In this document: positions 25,848-34,389 of the stretch, piece by piece | Layout of the letters: every line of letters starts with the position of its first letter | Position numbering within the stretch: the stretch's first letter is position 1 | Assembly: GCA_016297805.1 (NCBI GenBank) | Contig: JAEDFX010000007.1 | Location: 1-45,445 of the forward strand | Length of the DNA stretch: 45,445 nt | Source: Treponema sp. | GTDB lineage: Bacteria > Spirochaetota > Spirochaetia > Treponematales > Treponemataceae | Reading direction: 5' to 3' | Program-made: the position numbers and the translations under genes | The notes under the pieces: generated by a model | What the model was told of the DNA's origin: nothing | Databases searched by the model: none | Seen by the model: the letters and a program-made list of their open reading frames with translations, nothing else

Positions 25848-25875
25848 TTGACTTATTATTAAATTGTGTTAAAAT
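25848..25875 (+). promoter_or_regulatory. Candidate promoter of the small TPR-like gene
   Basis: TTGACT (25848-25853), 16-nt spacer and TAAAAT (25870-25875). It lies 8 nt before the first in-frame ATG (25884) and 23 nt before the second (25899). Confidence 0.5.
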
Positions 25876-25898
25876 GAAACTGCATGTTTTGTGAGCTT

Positions 25899-26255
25899 AT
25901 GGAAAGAAAAAGTTTAGAAGAAAAATTTACAAAAGTTGTTCAAGAAAAAAACATCCCAGATGGATTTATTAAAGTAACCGATAATCCCGTCAAAGGTTTA
26001 ACACCTGAACAAAAGGTAATACTAAACAGAAAAGCTAACACAATGTTCAATAATGGCAATATTGAGGATGCTAGAAGAATATACATTACAACTGGATATT
26101 CCGATGGACTTACTCGAGTTGGTGATTATTATATGAACAAAAATGAAAGCTTGAAAGCATTAAAAGCTTATATTCTTGCGCATAATAAAAGAGATGTTGA
26201 GCCTATTTACGACAATATTGCAAAGGTTATTTCATCTTTAATTACGGAAGTTTAA
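25899..26255 (+). CDS. Small helical, TPR-like protein of unknown function
   Basis: A 118-aa cytosolic protein (123 aa if the ATG at 25884 is used, which would be nearly leaderless). The second half looks like one or two degenerate TPR units: ANTMFNNGNIEDARRIYI, then GDYYMNKNESLKALKAYI. It is followed after 23 nt by a long TPR protein, and the two probably form an operon. GTGAG lies just before the ATG at 25899, but closer than usual, so the start is uncertain. I do not recognise a function. Confidence 0.55.
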   Translation: MERKSLEEKFTKVVQEKNIPDGFIKVTDNPVKGLTPEQKVILNRKANTMFNNGNIEDARRIYITTGYSDGLTRVGDYYMNKNESLKALKAYILAHNKRDVEPIYDNIAKVISSLITEV

Positions 26256-26278
26256 TTTTATATAATGGGATTTAAGTT

Positions 26279-27409
26279 ATGGAAGAAATGAATCAATCAG
26301 AAGACATCATGGTGCCAGAGAACGTTGAAGGAATTGATAAAATTTCTGAACTTTCAAAAAAAGGTTATCAATTAATTAAAGAAAATGATATTGAAGGTGC
26401 AAAGAATGCTTTTAATAGTATTCTTGAACTTGAAGAAAATAATAATTATGCACTTGTTGGACTTGGTGATGTTGAAAGAAAACTGAATAAGTTTAATGAT
26501 GCAATTTCTTATTATAAAAAATGCTTGGAATTTTATCCTGCAAATAATTATGCTCTATTTGGACTGGCAGATTGTTATAAAGCTTTGAACCAATATGCAA
26601 AAGCTATTGATATCTGGCAGCAGTATCTTATTCATGATGATAAAAATATTACTGTAATAACTCGTGTTGCTGACGCATATAGAAAAATTCACGACTTTAG
26701 AAAATCGAAAGAGCTTTATCTTAAAGTTTTAGATATGGAAAAAGATAATGCTTATGCCTTGATTGGATTAGGTCATTTGAATTACGATTTTAAGGAATAT
26801 AAGGAAGCTTTATATTACTGGACAAGAGTTTTTGAATTGAATTCAAAAGAAACTGTTGATATTCGTGTATTGACTGCAATTGGAAACTGTCACAGAAAAC
26901 TAAAAACTTTTGAACAGGGAACCAAATTCTTCGAATATACACTTGAACGTGAACCAAATAATTTCTACGCACTTTTTGGTCTTGCAGATTGTTATCGTGG
27001 TATGAATCAGCAGTACAAGTCAATATTATATTGGAATAAAATTCTTGATATGGATCCAAATAACAAAGTTATTTTGACTCGTGCTGGTGATGCATATCGT
27101 ACAACTGGAAATTACGAAGAAGCTAAAAAATATTATAATAAAGCTCTTGATATTGAATTTGATATTTATGCAGCTATTGGTCTTGCATTAATCTGTAAAG
27201 GCGAAGGTAATAATGAAGAAGCTGTAAGTAGATTTGAAAATTTAATAAAAAACGATTCAAGAAATCCACGACTTTATATTGATTTGTCAGAATGTTATCT
27301 TGCAATGAATAGAAAAGCTGATGCTGTTAAGATTTTGAATGATTATTTGAAAATTGATAGCAGAAACCTCGCAGTTAAAATAGCCTTGGATAAAGTTTCT
27401 AAAAGCTAA
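26279..27409 (+). CDS. Tetratricopeptide-repeat protein
   Basis: A 376-aa protein built almost entirely of TPR units of 34 residues, about nine or ten in tandem from residue 22 to the end. Repeats are recognisable by phrases such as NNYALVGLGDVERKLNKF, NNYALFGLADCYKALNQY and NNFYALFGLADCYRGMNQ. There is no signal peptide or membrane helix. It is probably a scaffold for a protein complex. It ends 2 nt before rlmN. Confidence 0.8.
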   Translation: MEEMNQSEDIMVPENVEGIDKISELSKKGYQLIKENDIEGAKNAFNSILELEENNNYALVGLGDVERKLNKFNDAISYYKKCLEFYPANNYALFGLADCYKALNQYAKAIDIWQQYLIHDDKNITVITRVADAYRKIHDFRKSKELYLKVLDMEKDNAYALIGLGHLNYDFKEYKEALYYWTRVFELNSKETVDIRVLTAIGNCHRKLKTFEQGTKFFEYTLEREPNNFYALFGLADCYRGMNQQYKSILYWNKILDMDPNNKVILTRAGDAYRTTGNYEEAKKYYNKALDIEFDIYAAIGLALICKGEGNNEEAVSRFENLIKNDSRNPRLYIDLSECYLAMNRKADAVKILNDYLKIDSRNLAVKIALDKVSKS

Positions 27410-27411
27410 TT

Positions 27412-28431
27412 ATGTCTAAAATAGTTTTAACAGGTCTTAATCCTCAGGAAATCACGGAACAGTTAAATTTAGAACAAAAGTTCCGTGGAATGCAGATTTT
27501 TAAATGGGTTGGCAAAGGTGTAAAAGATTTTGATCAGATGTCAAATCTTAGTCTGGATTTAAGAAATAAACTTAAAGAAAATGCCCTTCTCCGTTCTTCG
27601 GAAATATCAAATATTTTAAAAGATCCTGATGGTACAATAAAACTTCAGATTACATTACAGGATGGTAATGCAGTCGAGACTGTTTTACTTACTGATAAAG
27701 AAGAAAGAAAAACCGCCTGTGTTTCCTGCCAGGCTGGTTGTGCAATGAAATGTGCATTCTGTATGACTGGAACTTTAGGTCTTTCCAGAAATCTTGAACC
27801 TTACGAAATTGTAGAACAGTTTTTATATCTGGAAGAAATTGCTGGAAAACTGGACAATATTGTTTTTATGGGTATGGGTGAACCAATGCAGAACCTTTCT
27901 GGAATCCGTAAGGCTATTGAGATTCTTTGTCATAAGGATGGTCGTGGACTTTCTTCCAAACGTATTACCCTTTCAACCTGTGGAATTGTTAAGGGGATAT
28001 ATGATCTGGCTGATAATGGTCCTCATATTCGACTTGCTGTTTCTCTTACTACAGCTAATGAAGATTTACGTAAGGAGTTAATGCCTGTAGCTTTAGGAGA
28101 AGCAAATTCTCTTTCTGAACTAAGAAAAGCAATTGCATATTATGCGGAAAAATCAGGTAAACGAGTTACTTTGGAAGCAGCTCTGCTTCATGATAAAAAT
28201 ACAGATGATGTAAGTGCTCAGAATATGATTAATTTTGCTAAAAATATAGATGTAAACGTTAATCTTATTCCATGGAATCCCGTTAAGACTCTTCCATTTG
28301 AAGAACCTGCTAATAATGAAGTTTCAAAATTCTGCAAAAAAATTGAAAATGCAGGTATTAACGTTACTTTACGAACTCGTCGGGGCAGAAAAATTGGTGG
28401 TGCCTGCGGTCAGTTGGGAAAAACTAATTAA
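27412..28431 (+). CDS. rlmN: Dual-specificity 23S rRNA/tRNA adenine-C2 methyltransferase RlmN
   Basis: A 339-aa radical SAM enzyme. The CX3CX2C cluster-binding motif is CAMKCAFC (Cys 110, 114, 117). GMGEPMQNL (about 153-161) and the C-terminal TLRTRRGRKIGGACGQL stretch, which holds the methyl-carrying Cys, are present. It methylates C2 of A2503 in 23S rRNA and A37 of some tRNAs. Length is normal. It follows the TPR gene by 2 nt. The reading frame stays open for another 87 codons after its TAA (see the small ORF at 28522). Confidence 0.93.
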   Translation: MSKIVLTGLNPQEITEQLNLEQKFRGMQIFKWVGKGVKDFDQMSNLSLDLRNKLKENALLRSSEISNILKDPDGTIKLQITLQDGNAVETVLLTDKEERKTACVSCQAGCAMKCAFCMTGTLGLSRNLEPYEIVEQFLYLEEIAGKLDNIVFMGMGEPMQNLSGIRKAIEILCHKDGRGLSSKRITLSTCGIVKGIYDLADNGPHIRLAVSLTTANEDLRKELMPVALGEANSLSELRKAIAYYAEKSGKRVTLEAALLHDKNTDDVSAQNMINFAKNIDVNVNLIPWNPVKTLPFEEPANNEVSKFCKKIENAGINVTLRTRRGRKIGGACGQLGKTN

Positions 28432-28521
28432 ATAAGCAAAAATAATATAGAAAAAGGTATAAATGATGGTTCGATAAATTCGAAATTTAATAATGAGACA
28501 AATGAACTTTATTTTACTCTG

Positions 28522-28695
28522 ATGCATACAATTTTCAGTATTACACAAAAACTATGCTTAAGTGGAAATATGCTCAATATGGGTTATAGAATTGTTGCCA
28601 TTGTTGCTGCTATCTGTTGTGCATTGGGAGGAATTGTTATGAAACTCTTCAATGAAAACAAAATCCTTGGTATAATAAATTCATCAGATGACTAA
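28522..28695 (+). CDS. Possible small membrane protein or gene remnant
   Basis: An open frame of 57 codons from ATG 28522 (or 41 codons from ATG 28570), in the same frame as rlmN. It includes one hydrophobic helix (RIVAIVAAICCALGGIVM) and a short polar tail. The frame is open without a start codon back to the rlmN stop. No good ribosome site is visible; AAGTGGA lies close to ATG 28570. It could be a real single-pass peptide or the remains of a decayed membrane-protein gene. Confidence 0.25.
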   Translation: MHTIFSITQKLCLSGNMLNMGYRIVAIVAAICCALGGIVMKLFNENKILGIINSSDD

Positions 28696-28709
28696 TTATT
28701 GAGGATATT

Positions 28710-29438
28710 ATGAGGAAATCATTTTATAGTTTTATAGGTCTTTGTTTAATTATTTTTTCTTTATCATCATGTTTAACAACTAAACTTCCAGAAGAACAAG
28801 AAGAAGTTTCTTTATCAAGAAATTATAAAATGATTTCTATAAATGAAAATCTTGATTATTTAATTACAGATATTACTTATCCAGAATTTGAATCATATCC
28901 TCAGTTTAATAAAATGATTAAAAATACTGTCGAAAATAACTGGGTAGGATTTAAATCCTATACAAAAACTGAATGGACAGAATTGAATAGTCTTAATATG
29001 AAAAATGGTGCCGGAAAGCTGTGGCCTTTTGAATATAAAGTCATATTTGAAGTTTCCTATTCATCAAATTACATAAGTGTTCTCCTTAATACTTATAATT
29101 TTAATGGTGGAGCTCACGGAAATACTACTCTTATTACATATAATTATAATACTGAAACAAATAAAGTTGATAATATCATTACAGCTACTGGAATGTCTTA
29201 TAATGAGATTTCAGAAATTTGCCGTTCAAAATTATATAAAGACTTGATTACTAATAATAAAACTCTTACAACACCTACAGAAATTGCAGTAATGAAAGAA
29301 ATGATTAATGAAGGTACTTTTCCTCAGCCTGGAAATTTTGAAGTTTATACTTTAAACAAAGATAAAGCTTATGTTTACTTTGAACCCTATTCTGTTGCTC
29401 CATATTCATATGGAATACAAAAAATTGAAATTAAATAA
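28710..29438 (+). CDS. Lipoprotein with DUF4163/DUF3298-like domain
   Basis: A 242-aa predicted lipoprotein: the signal peptide ends in the lipobox LSSC (Cys at about 21). The mature part resembles the PdaC/RsiV-type DUF4163-DUF3298 module, with NFNGGAHGNT (about 129-138) and the terminal phrase VYFEPYSVAPYSYG. In other bacteria such domains occur in RsiV anti-sigma factors (lysozyme binding) and in deacetylase extensions. No sigma factor lies nearby, so function is open. TGAGGA lies before the ATG. Confidence 0.75.
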   Translation: MRKSFYSFIGLCLIIFSLSSCLTTKLPEEQEEVSLSRNYKMISINENLDYLITDITYPEFESYPQFNKMIKNTVENNWVGFKSYTKTEWTELNSLNMKNGAGKLWPFEYKVIFEVSYSSNYISVLLNTYNFNGGAHGNTTLITYNYNTETNKVDNIITATGMSYNEISEICRSKLYKDLITNNKTLTTPTEIAVMKEMINEGTFPQPGNFEVYTLNKDKAYVYFEPYSVAPYSYGIQKIEIK

Positions 29439-29482
29439 CTAGAATCATACAATTAATATAGATATTTTGAAAAAGTTTTTAA

Positions 29483-29511
29483 TTGATAAGTTGAATTAAA
29501 TTATATATAAT
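29483..29511 (+). promoter_or_regulatory. Consensus-like promoter of HMA-like and dehydrogenase genes
   Basis: TTGATA (29483-29488), exact 17-nt spacer and a perfect TATAAT (29506-29511). It lies 30 nt before the ATG at 29542, with GGAG as the ribosome site. Confidence 0.7.
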
Positions 29512-29541
29512 CAAGCCATAATTTATTCTTGGAGCCGTCTT

Positions 29542-29745
29542 ATGCAAAAGAAAATCTATGTAGTTGGTATGTTTGATGATGATACAGCAAATAAAGTGCA
29601 GGCTGCTGTTTCAGCTGTAGCAAGTGTAACAAATTGTGTTGCAAGTTGTGAAAAATCACAGGTTCTTGTAGATTACGATGATGCAGGAGCAGAAGACGCA
29701 ATTAATAGTGCAATTTCTGGCTGTGGTGTTGACGTATTAGGTTAA
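29542..29745 (+). CDS. Small HMA-fold-like protein without the CXXC motif
   Basis: A 67-aa protein with the size and beta-alpha-beta-beta-alpha-beta pattern of heavy-metal-associated (CopZ/ATX1) domains: KKIYVVGM, a helix DDTANKVQAAVSAVAS, VTNCVASCEKSQVLVDYD, a second helix and VDVLG. The metal-binding GMxCxxC loop is replaced by GMFDDD. Cys residues occur elsewhere (NCVASC, SGCG). It is probably not a standard copper chaperone. GGAG lies upstream and the dehydrogenase gene follows by 5 nt. Confidence 0.6.
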   Translation: MQKKIYVVGMFDDDTANKVQAAVSAVASVTNCVASCEKSQVLVDYDDAGAEDAINSAISGCGVDVLG

Positions 29746-29750
29746 TTTCT

Positions 29751-30701
29751 ATGAAACTTGCAGTTTTAGATGCACATGCAGCAAATCCTGGGGATTTATC
29801 TTGGGATGCCTTTAAAGATTTAGCTGCAGTTACTCTTTATGATAGAACAAATCAAGATGAAGTTGTTTCTCGTGTAAAAGACTGTGAAGCTATATTTGTA
29901 AATAAAGTTGTCATTACAGAAGAGATATTGGCACAACTTCCTAAATTAAAATATATTGGTGTTTGTGCCACAGGTTATAATGTAATTGATCTGGAAGCAT
30001 GTTCTAAAAGAAATATTATTGTAACTAATATTCCTTCTTATAGTTCTGATGCAGTTGCACAGCATGTTTTTGCTCTGATTACTAATTTTTCTAACAGTGT
30101 TGCTCTACATAGTTCTTCAGTTCATGAAGGTGATTGGGTAAGCTCCCCTGATTTTGTATACTGGAAAAGACCTCTTTTTGAACTTTCAGGAAAAACTCTT
30201 GGTATTTTTGGTTATGGAAGCATTGGTTCTAAAGTAGCTGAAATTGGTAAAGCTTTTGGAATGAAGGTAATCTGTAATACAAGAACAAAAAAAGAAGGTA
30301 TGCCAGAGTATGTAACTTTTGAAGATTTGTTAAAAAAGTCGGATATTGTATCTCTCCATGCCCCTCTTACTGACCAGACAAAAAATATTATAAATAAAAA
30401 CACACTTTCGTTAATGAAACCTACATCTTATTTAATTAATACTGCACGCGGTGGTTTTATAAATGAAAATGATCTTGCTGATGCCTTGAAAAACAATGTA
30501 ATTTCAGGTTATGCTGCAGATGTAGTTAGTGTTGAACCTATGTCAAAAGATAATTCTTTACTTGGTTGTCCTAATTGTGTTCTTACTCCTCATATTGCAT
30601 GGGCACCAAAAGAAACAAGAGAAAGATTGTTAGGAATTGCTTTGGATAATTTCAAAGCCTGGTTGTCAGGTTCTCCAATTAATGTAGTAAATAAAAAGTA
30701 A
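29751..30701 (+). CDS. D-2-hydroxyacid dehydrogenase, glycerate dehydrogenase type
   Basis: A 316-aa NAD-dependent D-isomer 2-hydroxyacid dehydrogenase. It shows GVCATGYNVIDLEA (about 71-84), the Rossmann motif GIFGYGSIGSKVAE (about 144-157), the substrate Arg in NTARGGF, the acidic partner in DVVSVEP and the catalytic His in LTPHIAW (about 283). The sequence is closest to hydroxypyruvate reductase/glycerate dehydrogenase (HprA) types. It is cytosolic and co-transcribed with the HMA-like gene. Confidence 0.85.
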   Translation: MKLAVLDAHAANPGDLSWDAFKDLAAVTLYDRTNQDEVVSRVKDCEAIFVNKVVITEEILAQLPKLKYIGVCATGYNVIDLEACSKRNIIVTNIPSYSSDAVAQHVFALITNFSNSVALHSSSVHEGDWVSSPDFVYWKRPLFELSGKTLGIFGYGSIGSKVAEIGKAFGMKVICNTRTKKEGMPEYVTFEDLLKKSDIVSLHAPLTDQTKNIINKNTLSLMKPTSYLINTARGGFINENDLADALKNNVISGYAADVVSVEPMSKDNSLLGCPNCVLTPHIAWAPKETRERLLGIALDNFKAWLSGSPINVVNKK

Positions 30702-30741
30702 TATAAATCCTCCCTTCTTTTTTTTCATATTTAGGTTAAAT

Positions 30742-30786
30742 AAAAAAGTGGTACACTGATGACTGACATTAGTGTACCACTTTTTT
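30742..30786. terminator. Palindromic bidirectional terminator, copy 1
   Basis: AAAAAAGTGGTACACT, GATG, ACTGA, CATT and AGTGTACCACTTTTTT in order form a 16-bp outer stem plus inner pairs. It lies between the convergent dehydrogenase and GH31 genes. It is nearly identical to the element at 34945-34988 (one stem mismatch), so it is also a dispersed repeat. Confidence 0.85.
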
Positions 30787-30797
30787 ATACGTTATTT

Positions 30798-32786
30798 TTA
30801 TTTCTTTAAGAAAACTGGAATCTGGTTAATTGGTGCAGATACTTCAATAGTTTTTCCACCCTCAACTACTTCTTTTGTATGAATGTTTTCCCATTTTCCT
30901 TCTGGTAAATAAACCTTTCTGCTTGTAGCACCAGCATATAAAACTGGAGCAACAAGATAATCAGAACCAAACATATACTGATCTTTCAAATCCCAGCATT
31001 TTTCATCTTCAGGGAATTCGTAGAACATAGTTCTCATTACTGGACTACCATTTGCAGCGGCTTCTTCCATAAGTTTTGAAGTGTATGGAATTAATGATTC
31101 ACGAAGTTTAATCTGTTCTTCCATAATTTTCTGTGCTTCTGGACCATAAGACCAGATTTCATTAGGACGACCAGTGTATAAATATCCTCCGCCGTATCCT
31201 CTTTCTGGATCTTTATCTAATGGTGGTGTATCGTGTGGATCACGGTCACCATGTAAACGTAAAATTGGAGACCATACAGCCCATTCAAACCAGCGTTCCA
31301 GAAGTTCAACAAATTTTGGATTTTCTGGGTTTCCATACATAAATCCACCAATATCTGTAGTCCACCAAGGAATACCAGCAAGACCGATATTAAGTCCTTC
31401 ACAAATAGATGTTCTTAAACATTCCCATGTAGACTGAACATCACCATTCCAAAGAACATTATTATATTTCTGAGAACCTACCCAGCAGCAGCGTTCAAGA
31501 TTTACAAAATCCTTTTTGCCCATAGCCTTCATTCCATCATAGAAAGTCTGACTGTACATCTGTGGATAGATATTTGAACAAGAAAGTGCTGTTCCGAGGT
31601 AATAGCGATAGTTACCATAATCATAAACGTTATAGTCAGGTTCAGCGTTATCCATCCAGAACATATCAATTCCATAATCAGCATAGTTCTTTTTTACGAT
31701 TTCCCAAACATATTTGCGGGCTTCAGGATTTGTTGCATCAAAAGTAAGACAGTCACCCATAAAATCATAGGTCTGATTTGTACCTCTTTCTGTACGAACA
31801 AGGAATCCCTTATCAAGCATGTCGTAATAATGAGAACATTTTTTATCAACTGAAGGCCAGATAGAAATCATAACCTTTGTTCCCATAGCGTGGAGTTCAT
31901 CAACCATTGCTTTTGGATCAGGCCAGTATTCTGGGTCAAAGCACCAGTCTCCCTGACGTGGCCAATGGAAGAAGTCAATTACCATAACATCAAGATGAAT
32001 GCCCATTTCTTTATATTTACGAGCAACTGTAAGGACTTCATCCTGAGTTCTATAGCGAAGTTTACACTGCCAGAAACCAAGATAATCTTTAGAAAGGACT
32101 GGTGCACGACCAACTACAGAAGTAAAATTTTCAATGATTTTTGCAGGAGTATCAGCAGCTGTAATCCAGTAATCCATTTCCTTTGTTGATTCGGCTGTCC
32201 ATTCAGTTATATTTTTTGAAAAATTAACTGTTCCTACAGCAGGATTGTTCCATAAGAAACCATATCCAAGATTTGAAATTGCGAAAGGAATAGAAATCTG
32301 AGAGTTTCTCTGAGCAAGCTCAAGACTACATCCCTTCATATCAAGATAAGGAGTTGGATACTGTCCCATACCATACAGTTTTTCATCGTCATTAGGGTCA
32401 AATCTTACAGTAAGCTTAAAATCACCACCAATAATACCCTGCCATTGACGGTTTATCACTTTTGTACAACAGCTTTCTTTTGTTGCTGAAGGATCATAAG
32501 AACGGAAATATTCATGAAGAATCTGTTTTCCATCCTTGTAGAATGTTACAACTCCACCATTATTTACATGTGCTTTTATTTTACCATTTGAAATAGTAAC
32601 ACCAGAATCGTCTTTTTCAATTTTTGCATTTCCCAAATCAACTTTTTCTGTAAGAGCCCAAACTTTGTTTGAGAATTCTGGTTCAACTGTGGAACGGACT
32701 CTAAAAGAATCCTTTCCCCAAGGTTCAATTTTTAATGTTTCATAACCTTTTTTGAAAACCAAAGCATTAGTAGTTTCAATAAACAT
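30798..32786 (-). CDS. Glycoside hydrolase family 31 (alpha-glucosidase/alpha-xylosidase type)
   Basis: A 662-aa GH31 enzyme. A beta-rich N-terminal domain (1-225) precedes the catalytic barrel with FWQCKLRYRTQDEV (about 238-251), DVMVIDFFHWPRQGDW (about 266-281), the nucleophile Asp in WMDNAEPD (about 379) and the acid/base Asp in WNGDVQSTW (about 449), then distal beta domains. It would release terminal alpha-linked glucose or xylose. No signal peptide is visible, so it is probably cytosolic and acts on imported oligosaccharides. TTGAGG is the ribosome site. The exact substrate is not predictable by eye. Confidence 0.88.
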   Translation of the reverse strand: MFIETTNALVFKKGYETLKIEPWGKDSFRVRSTVEPEFSNKVWALTEKVDLGNAKIEKDDSGVTISNGKIKAHVNNGGVVTFYKDGKQILHEYFRSYDPSATKESCCTKVINRQWQGIIGGDFKLTVRFDPNDDEKLYGMGQYPTPYLDMKGCSLELAQRNSQISIPFAISNLGYGFLWNNPAVGTVNFSKNITEWTAESTKEMDYWITAADTPAKIIENFTSVVGRAPVLSKDYLGFWQCKLRYRTQDEVLTVARKYKEMGIHLDVMVIDFFHWPRQGDWCFDPEYWPDPKAMVDELHAMGTKVMISIWPSVDKKCSHYYDMLDKGFLVRTERGTNQTYDFMGDCLTFDATNPEARKYVWEIVKKNYADYGIDMFWMDNAEPDYNVYDYGNYRYYLGTALSCSNIYPQMYSQTFYDGMKAMGKKDFVNLERCCWVGSQKYNNVLWNGDVQSTWECLRTSICEGLNIGLAGIPWWTTDIGGFMYGNPENPKFVELLERWFEWAVWSPILRLHGDRDPHDTPPLDKDPERGYGGGYLYTGRPNEIWSYGPEAQKIMEEQIKLRESLIPYTSKLMEEAAANGSPVMRTMFYEFPEDEKCWDLKDQYMFGSDYLVAPVLYAGATSRKVYLPEGKWENIHTKEVVEGGKTIEVSAPINQIPVFLKK

Positions 32787-32959
32787 AAAAACCTCAATTA
32801 ATAAAATAAATATACAATAATAATATCATAGAATTTATAAATAAAAAGTATAATAAATATCTTTTTAAATTGTAGAATCAGACAGGAGATTTCCCCTATA
32901 TAATTTACGATTTTTTTGTAAAAGTTTAAAAATAATGAATAAATTTAGTATAATTAAAC

Positions 32960-32989
32960 TTGAAAAAATAATGGATTTTTTGATATTAT
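32960..32989 (+). promoter_or_regulatory. Candidate promoter of the LeuC-type gene
   Basis: TTGAAA (32960-32965), 18-nt spacer and TATTAT (32984-32989), 34 nt before the ATG. The rest of the 237-nt gap to the GH31 gene is A/T-rich with no clear operator; one G/C-richer stretch (GGAGATTTCCCC near 32886) stands out. Confidence 0.45.
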
Positions 32990-33023
32990 ATAGTGAAAAT
33001 TAAATATTAAAAGAGGTAAAAAT

Positions 33024-34307
33024 ATGGGAAAAACCATTGCTCAGAAAATTTTTGAAAGTCATTTGGTAGATTCTCCATTTCCAAATACTTATGTATTAAA
33101 ATTGGATAGAGTATTCTGTCATGAAATTACTACTCCAATTGCTATTAATGATCTTGTTGAGAGAAACAAGGATCGTGTTTATGACTGTACTAAAATCAAA
33201 GCTGTAATTGATCACGTAACTCCAGCTAAAGACAGTAAGACTGCAGAACAGGGAAAAATTCTTCGTGACTGGGCACATCGTCAGGGAATTAAAGATTTCT
33301 TTGATATTGGTGCTAACGGTGTATGTCACGCTATTTTTCCAGAAAAAGGCTTTGTTCGTCCAGGCTTTACTGTAATCATGGGAGACAGTCATACTTGTAC
33401 TCATGGTGCATTTGGTGCATTTGCTGCTGGTGTTGGTACAACAGACCTGGAAGTTGGTATTCTTAAAGGTGTATGTTCATTCCGTGAACCAAAAACTATT
33501 AAATTTGTTTTGAATGGTACATTGAAAGCTGGTGTTTATGCAAAAGATGTTATTCTTCATCTTATTCAGAAAATCGGTGTAAATGGTGCTACAAACTGTG
33601 TTGTTGAATTTACAGGACCTGTTGTAGATAATTTTGATATGGAATCTCGTATGACACTCTGTAACATGGCTGTAGAAGCTGGTGGTACATCGGGTATCTG
33701 TTATCCAGATGCAAAAACTGTTGAATATCTTTGGGAATTCATTAAAGACGAATATAAAACTAAAGAAGATGCAATTGCTGATTATTCAAAATGGCGTTCA
33801 GATGATGATGCTGATTTTGAAAAAGTAATTACTCTTGATCTTTCTGATTTGGAACCAGTTTGTACATTCGGATATAAACCAGACCAGGTAAAGAAAGTTT
33901 CTGAAATGGAAGGAACAAAAGTAAATCAGGTTTACATTGGTTCTTGTACAAATGGACGTATTTCTGACCTTAGAATTGCAGCTGAAGTTCTTAAAGGACA
34001 TCATCTTGCAGAAGGTGTTCGTGGTATTGTTTCCCCTGCTACACCAAAAATTTACAAAATGGCTGTTGCAGAAGGCATTATCGATATTTTCCTTGATGCT
34101 GGATTCTGTGTAACTAACCCTACTTGTGGTGCTTGTCTTGGTATGAGTAACGGTGTAATTGCTGAAGGTGAAGTTTGTGCATCAACAACAAACCGTAACT
34201 TCAATGGACGTATGGGTAAAGGTGGTATGGTTCACTTGATGAGTCCTGCAACTGCTGCTGCAACTGCAATTAAAGGTACAATTTGTAATTCTTCACTTTA
34301 TAAGTAA
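33024..34307 (+). CDS. 3-isopropylmalate dehydratase-type large subunit
   Basis: A 427-aa aconitase-superfamily large subunit of the short LeuC2/HacA type. [4Fe-4S] ligands are visible as the Cys in YIGSCTNGRISDLR (about 311) and the pair in TNPTCGACLG (about 370-373). FGDSHTCTHGAFG-like active-site text appears as MGDSHTCTHGAFGAF (about 119-133). With the small subunit downstream it should dehydrate/rehydrate a 2- or 3-hydroxy diacid. The short type includes isopropylmalate isomerases, homoaconitases and 2,3-dimethylmalate dehydratases. No leuA or leuB is adjacent, so the substrate is open. AGAGG is the ribosome site. Confidence 0.82.
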   Translation: MGKTIAQKIFESHLVDSPFPNTYVLKLDRVFCHEITTPIAINDLVERNKDRVYDCTKIKAVIDHVTPAKDSKTAEQGKILRDWAHRQGIKDFFDIGANGVCHAIFPEKGFVRPGFTVIMGDSHTCTHGAFGAFAAGVGTTDLEVGILKGVCSFREPKTIKFVLNGTLKAGVYAKDVILHLIQKIGVNGATNCVVEFTGPVVDNFDMESRMTLCNMAVEAGGTSGICYPDAKTVEYLWEFIKDEYKTKEDAIADYSKWRSDDDADFEKVITLDLSDLEPVCTFGYKPDQVKKVSEMEGTKVNQVYIGSCTNGRISDLRIAAEVLKGHHLAEGVRGIVSPATPKIYKMAVAEGIIDIFLDAGFCVTNPTCGACLGMSNGVIAEGEVCASTTNRNFNGRMGKGGMVHLMSPATAAATAIKGTICNSSLYK

Positions 34308-34338
34308 ACATTATTACACTTTTATAAAAAATAATGTT
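34307..34338 (+). other. Small hairpin between large- and small-subunit genes
   Basis: AACATTATT pairs with AATAATGTT across a 14-nt loop, directly after the large-subunit stop codon. No T-tract follows. It may tune the ratio of the two subunits by mRNA stability; weak evidence. Confidence 0.3.
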
Positions 34339-34389
34339 ATATTTATAGTATAGAAAAGTTGTTTTTTTATAAAACATTAGGAGATAAAA

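Noticed and set aside
32787..33023. Riboswitch or operator upstream of the LeuC-type gene or the GH31 gene.
   Set aside because: The 237-nt gap is A/T-rich with candidate -10 boxes but no convincing conserved fold; only the short GGAGATTTCCCC stretch stands out.
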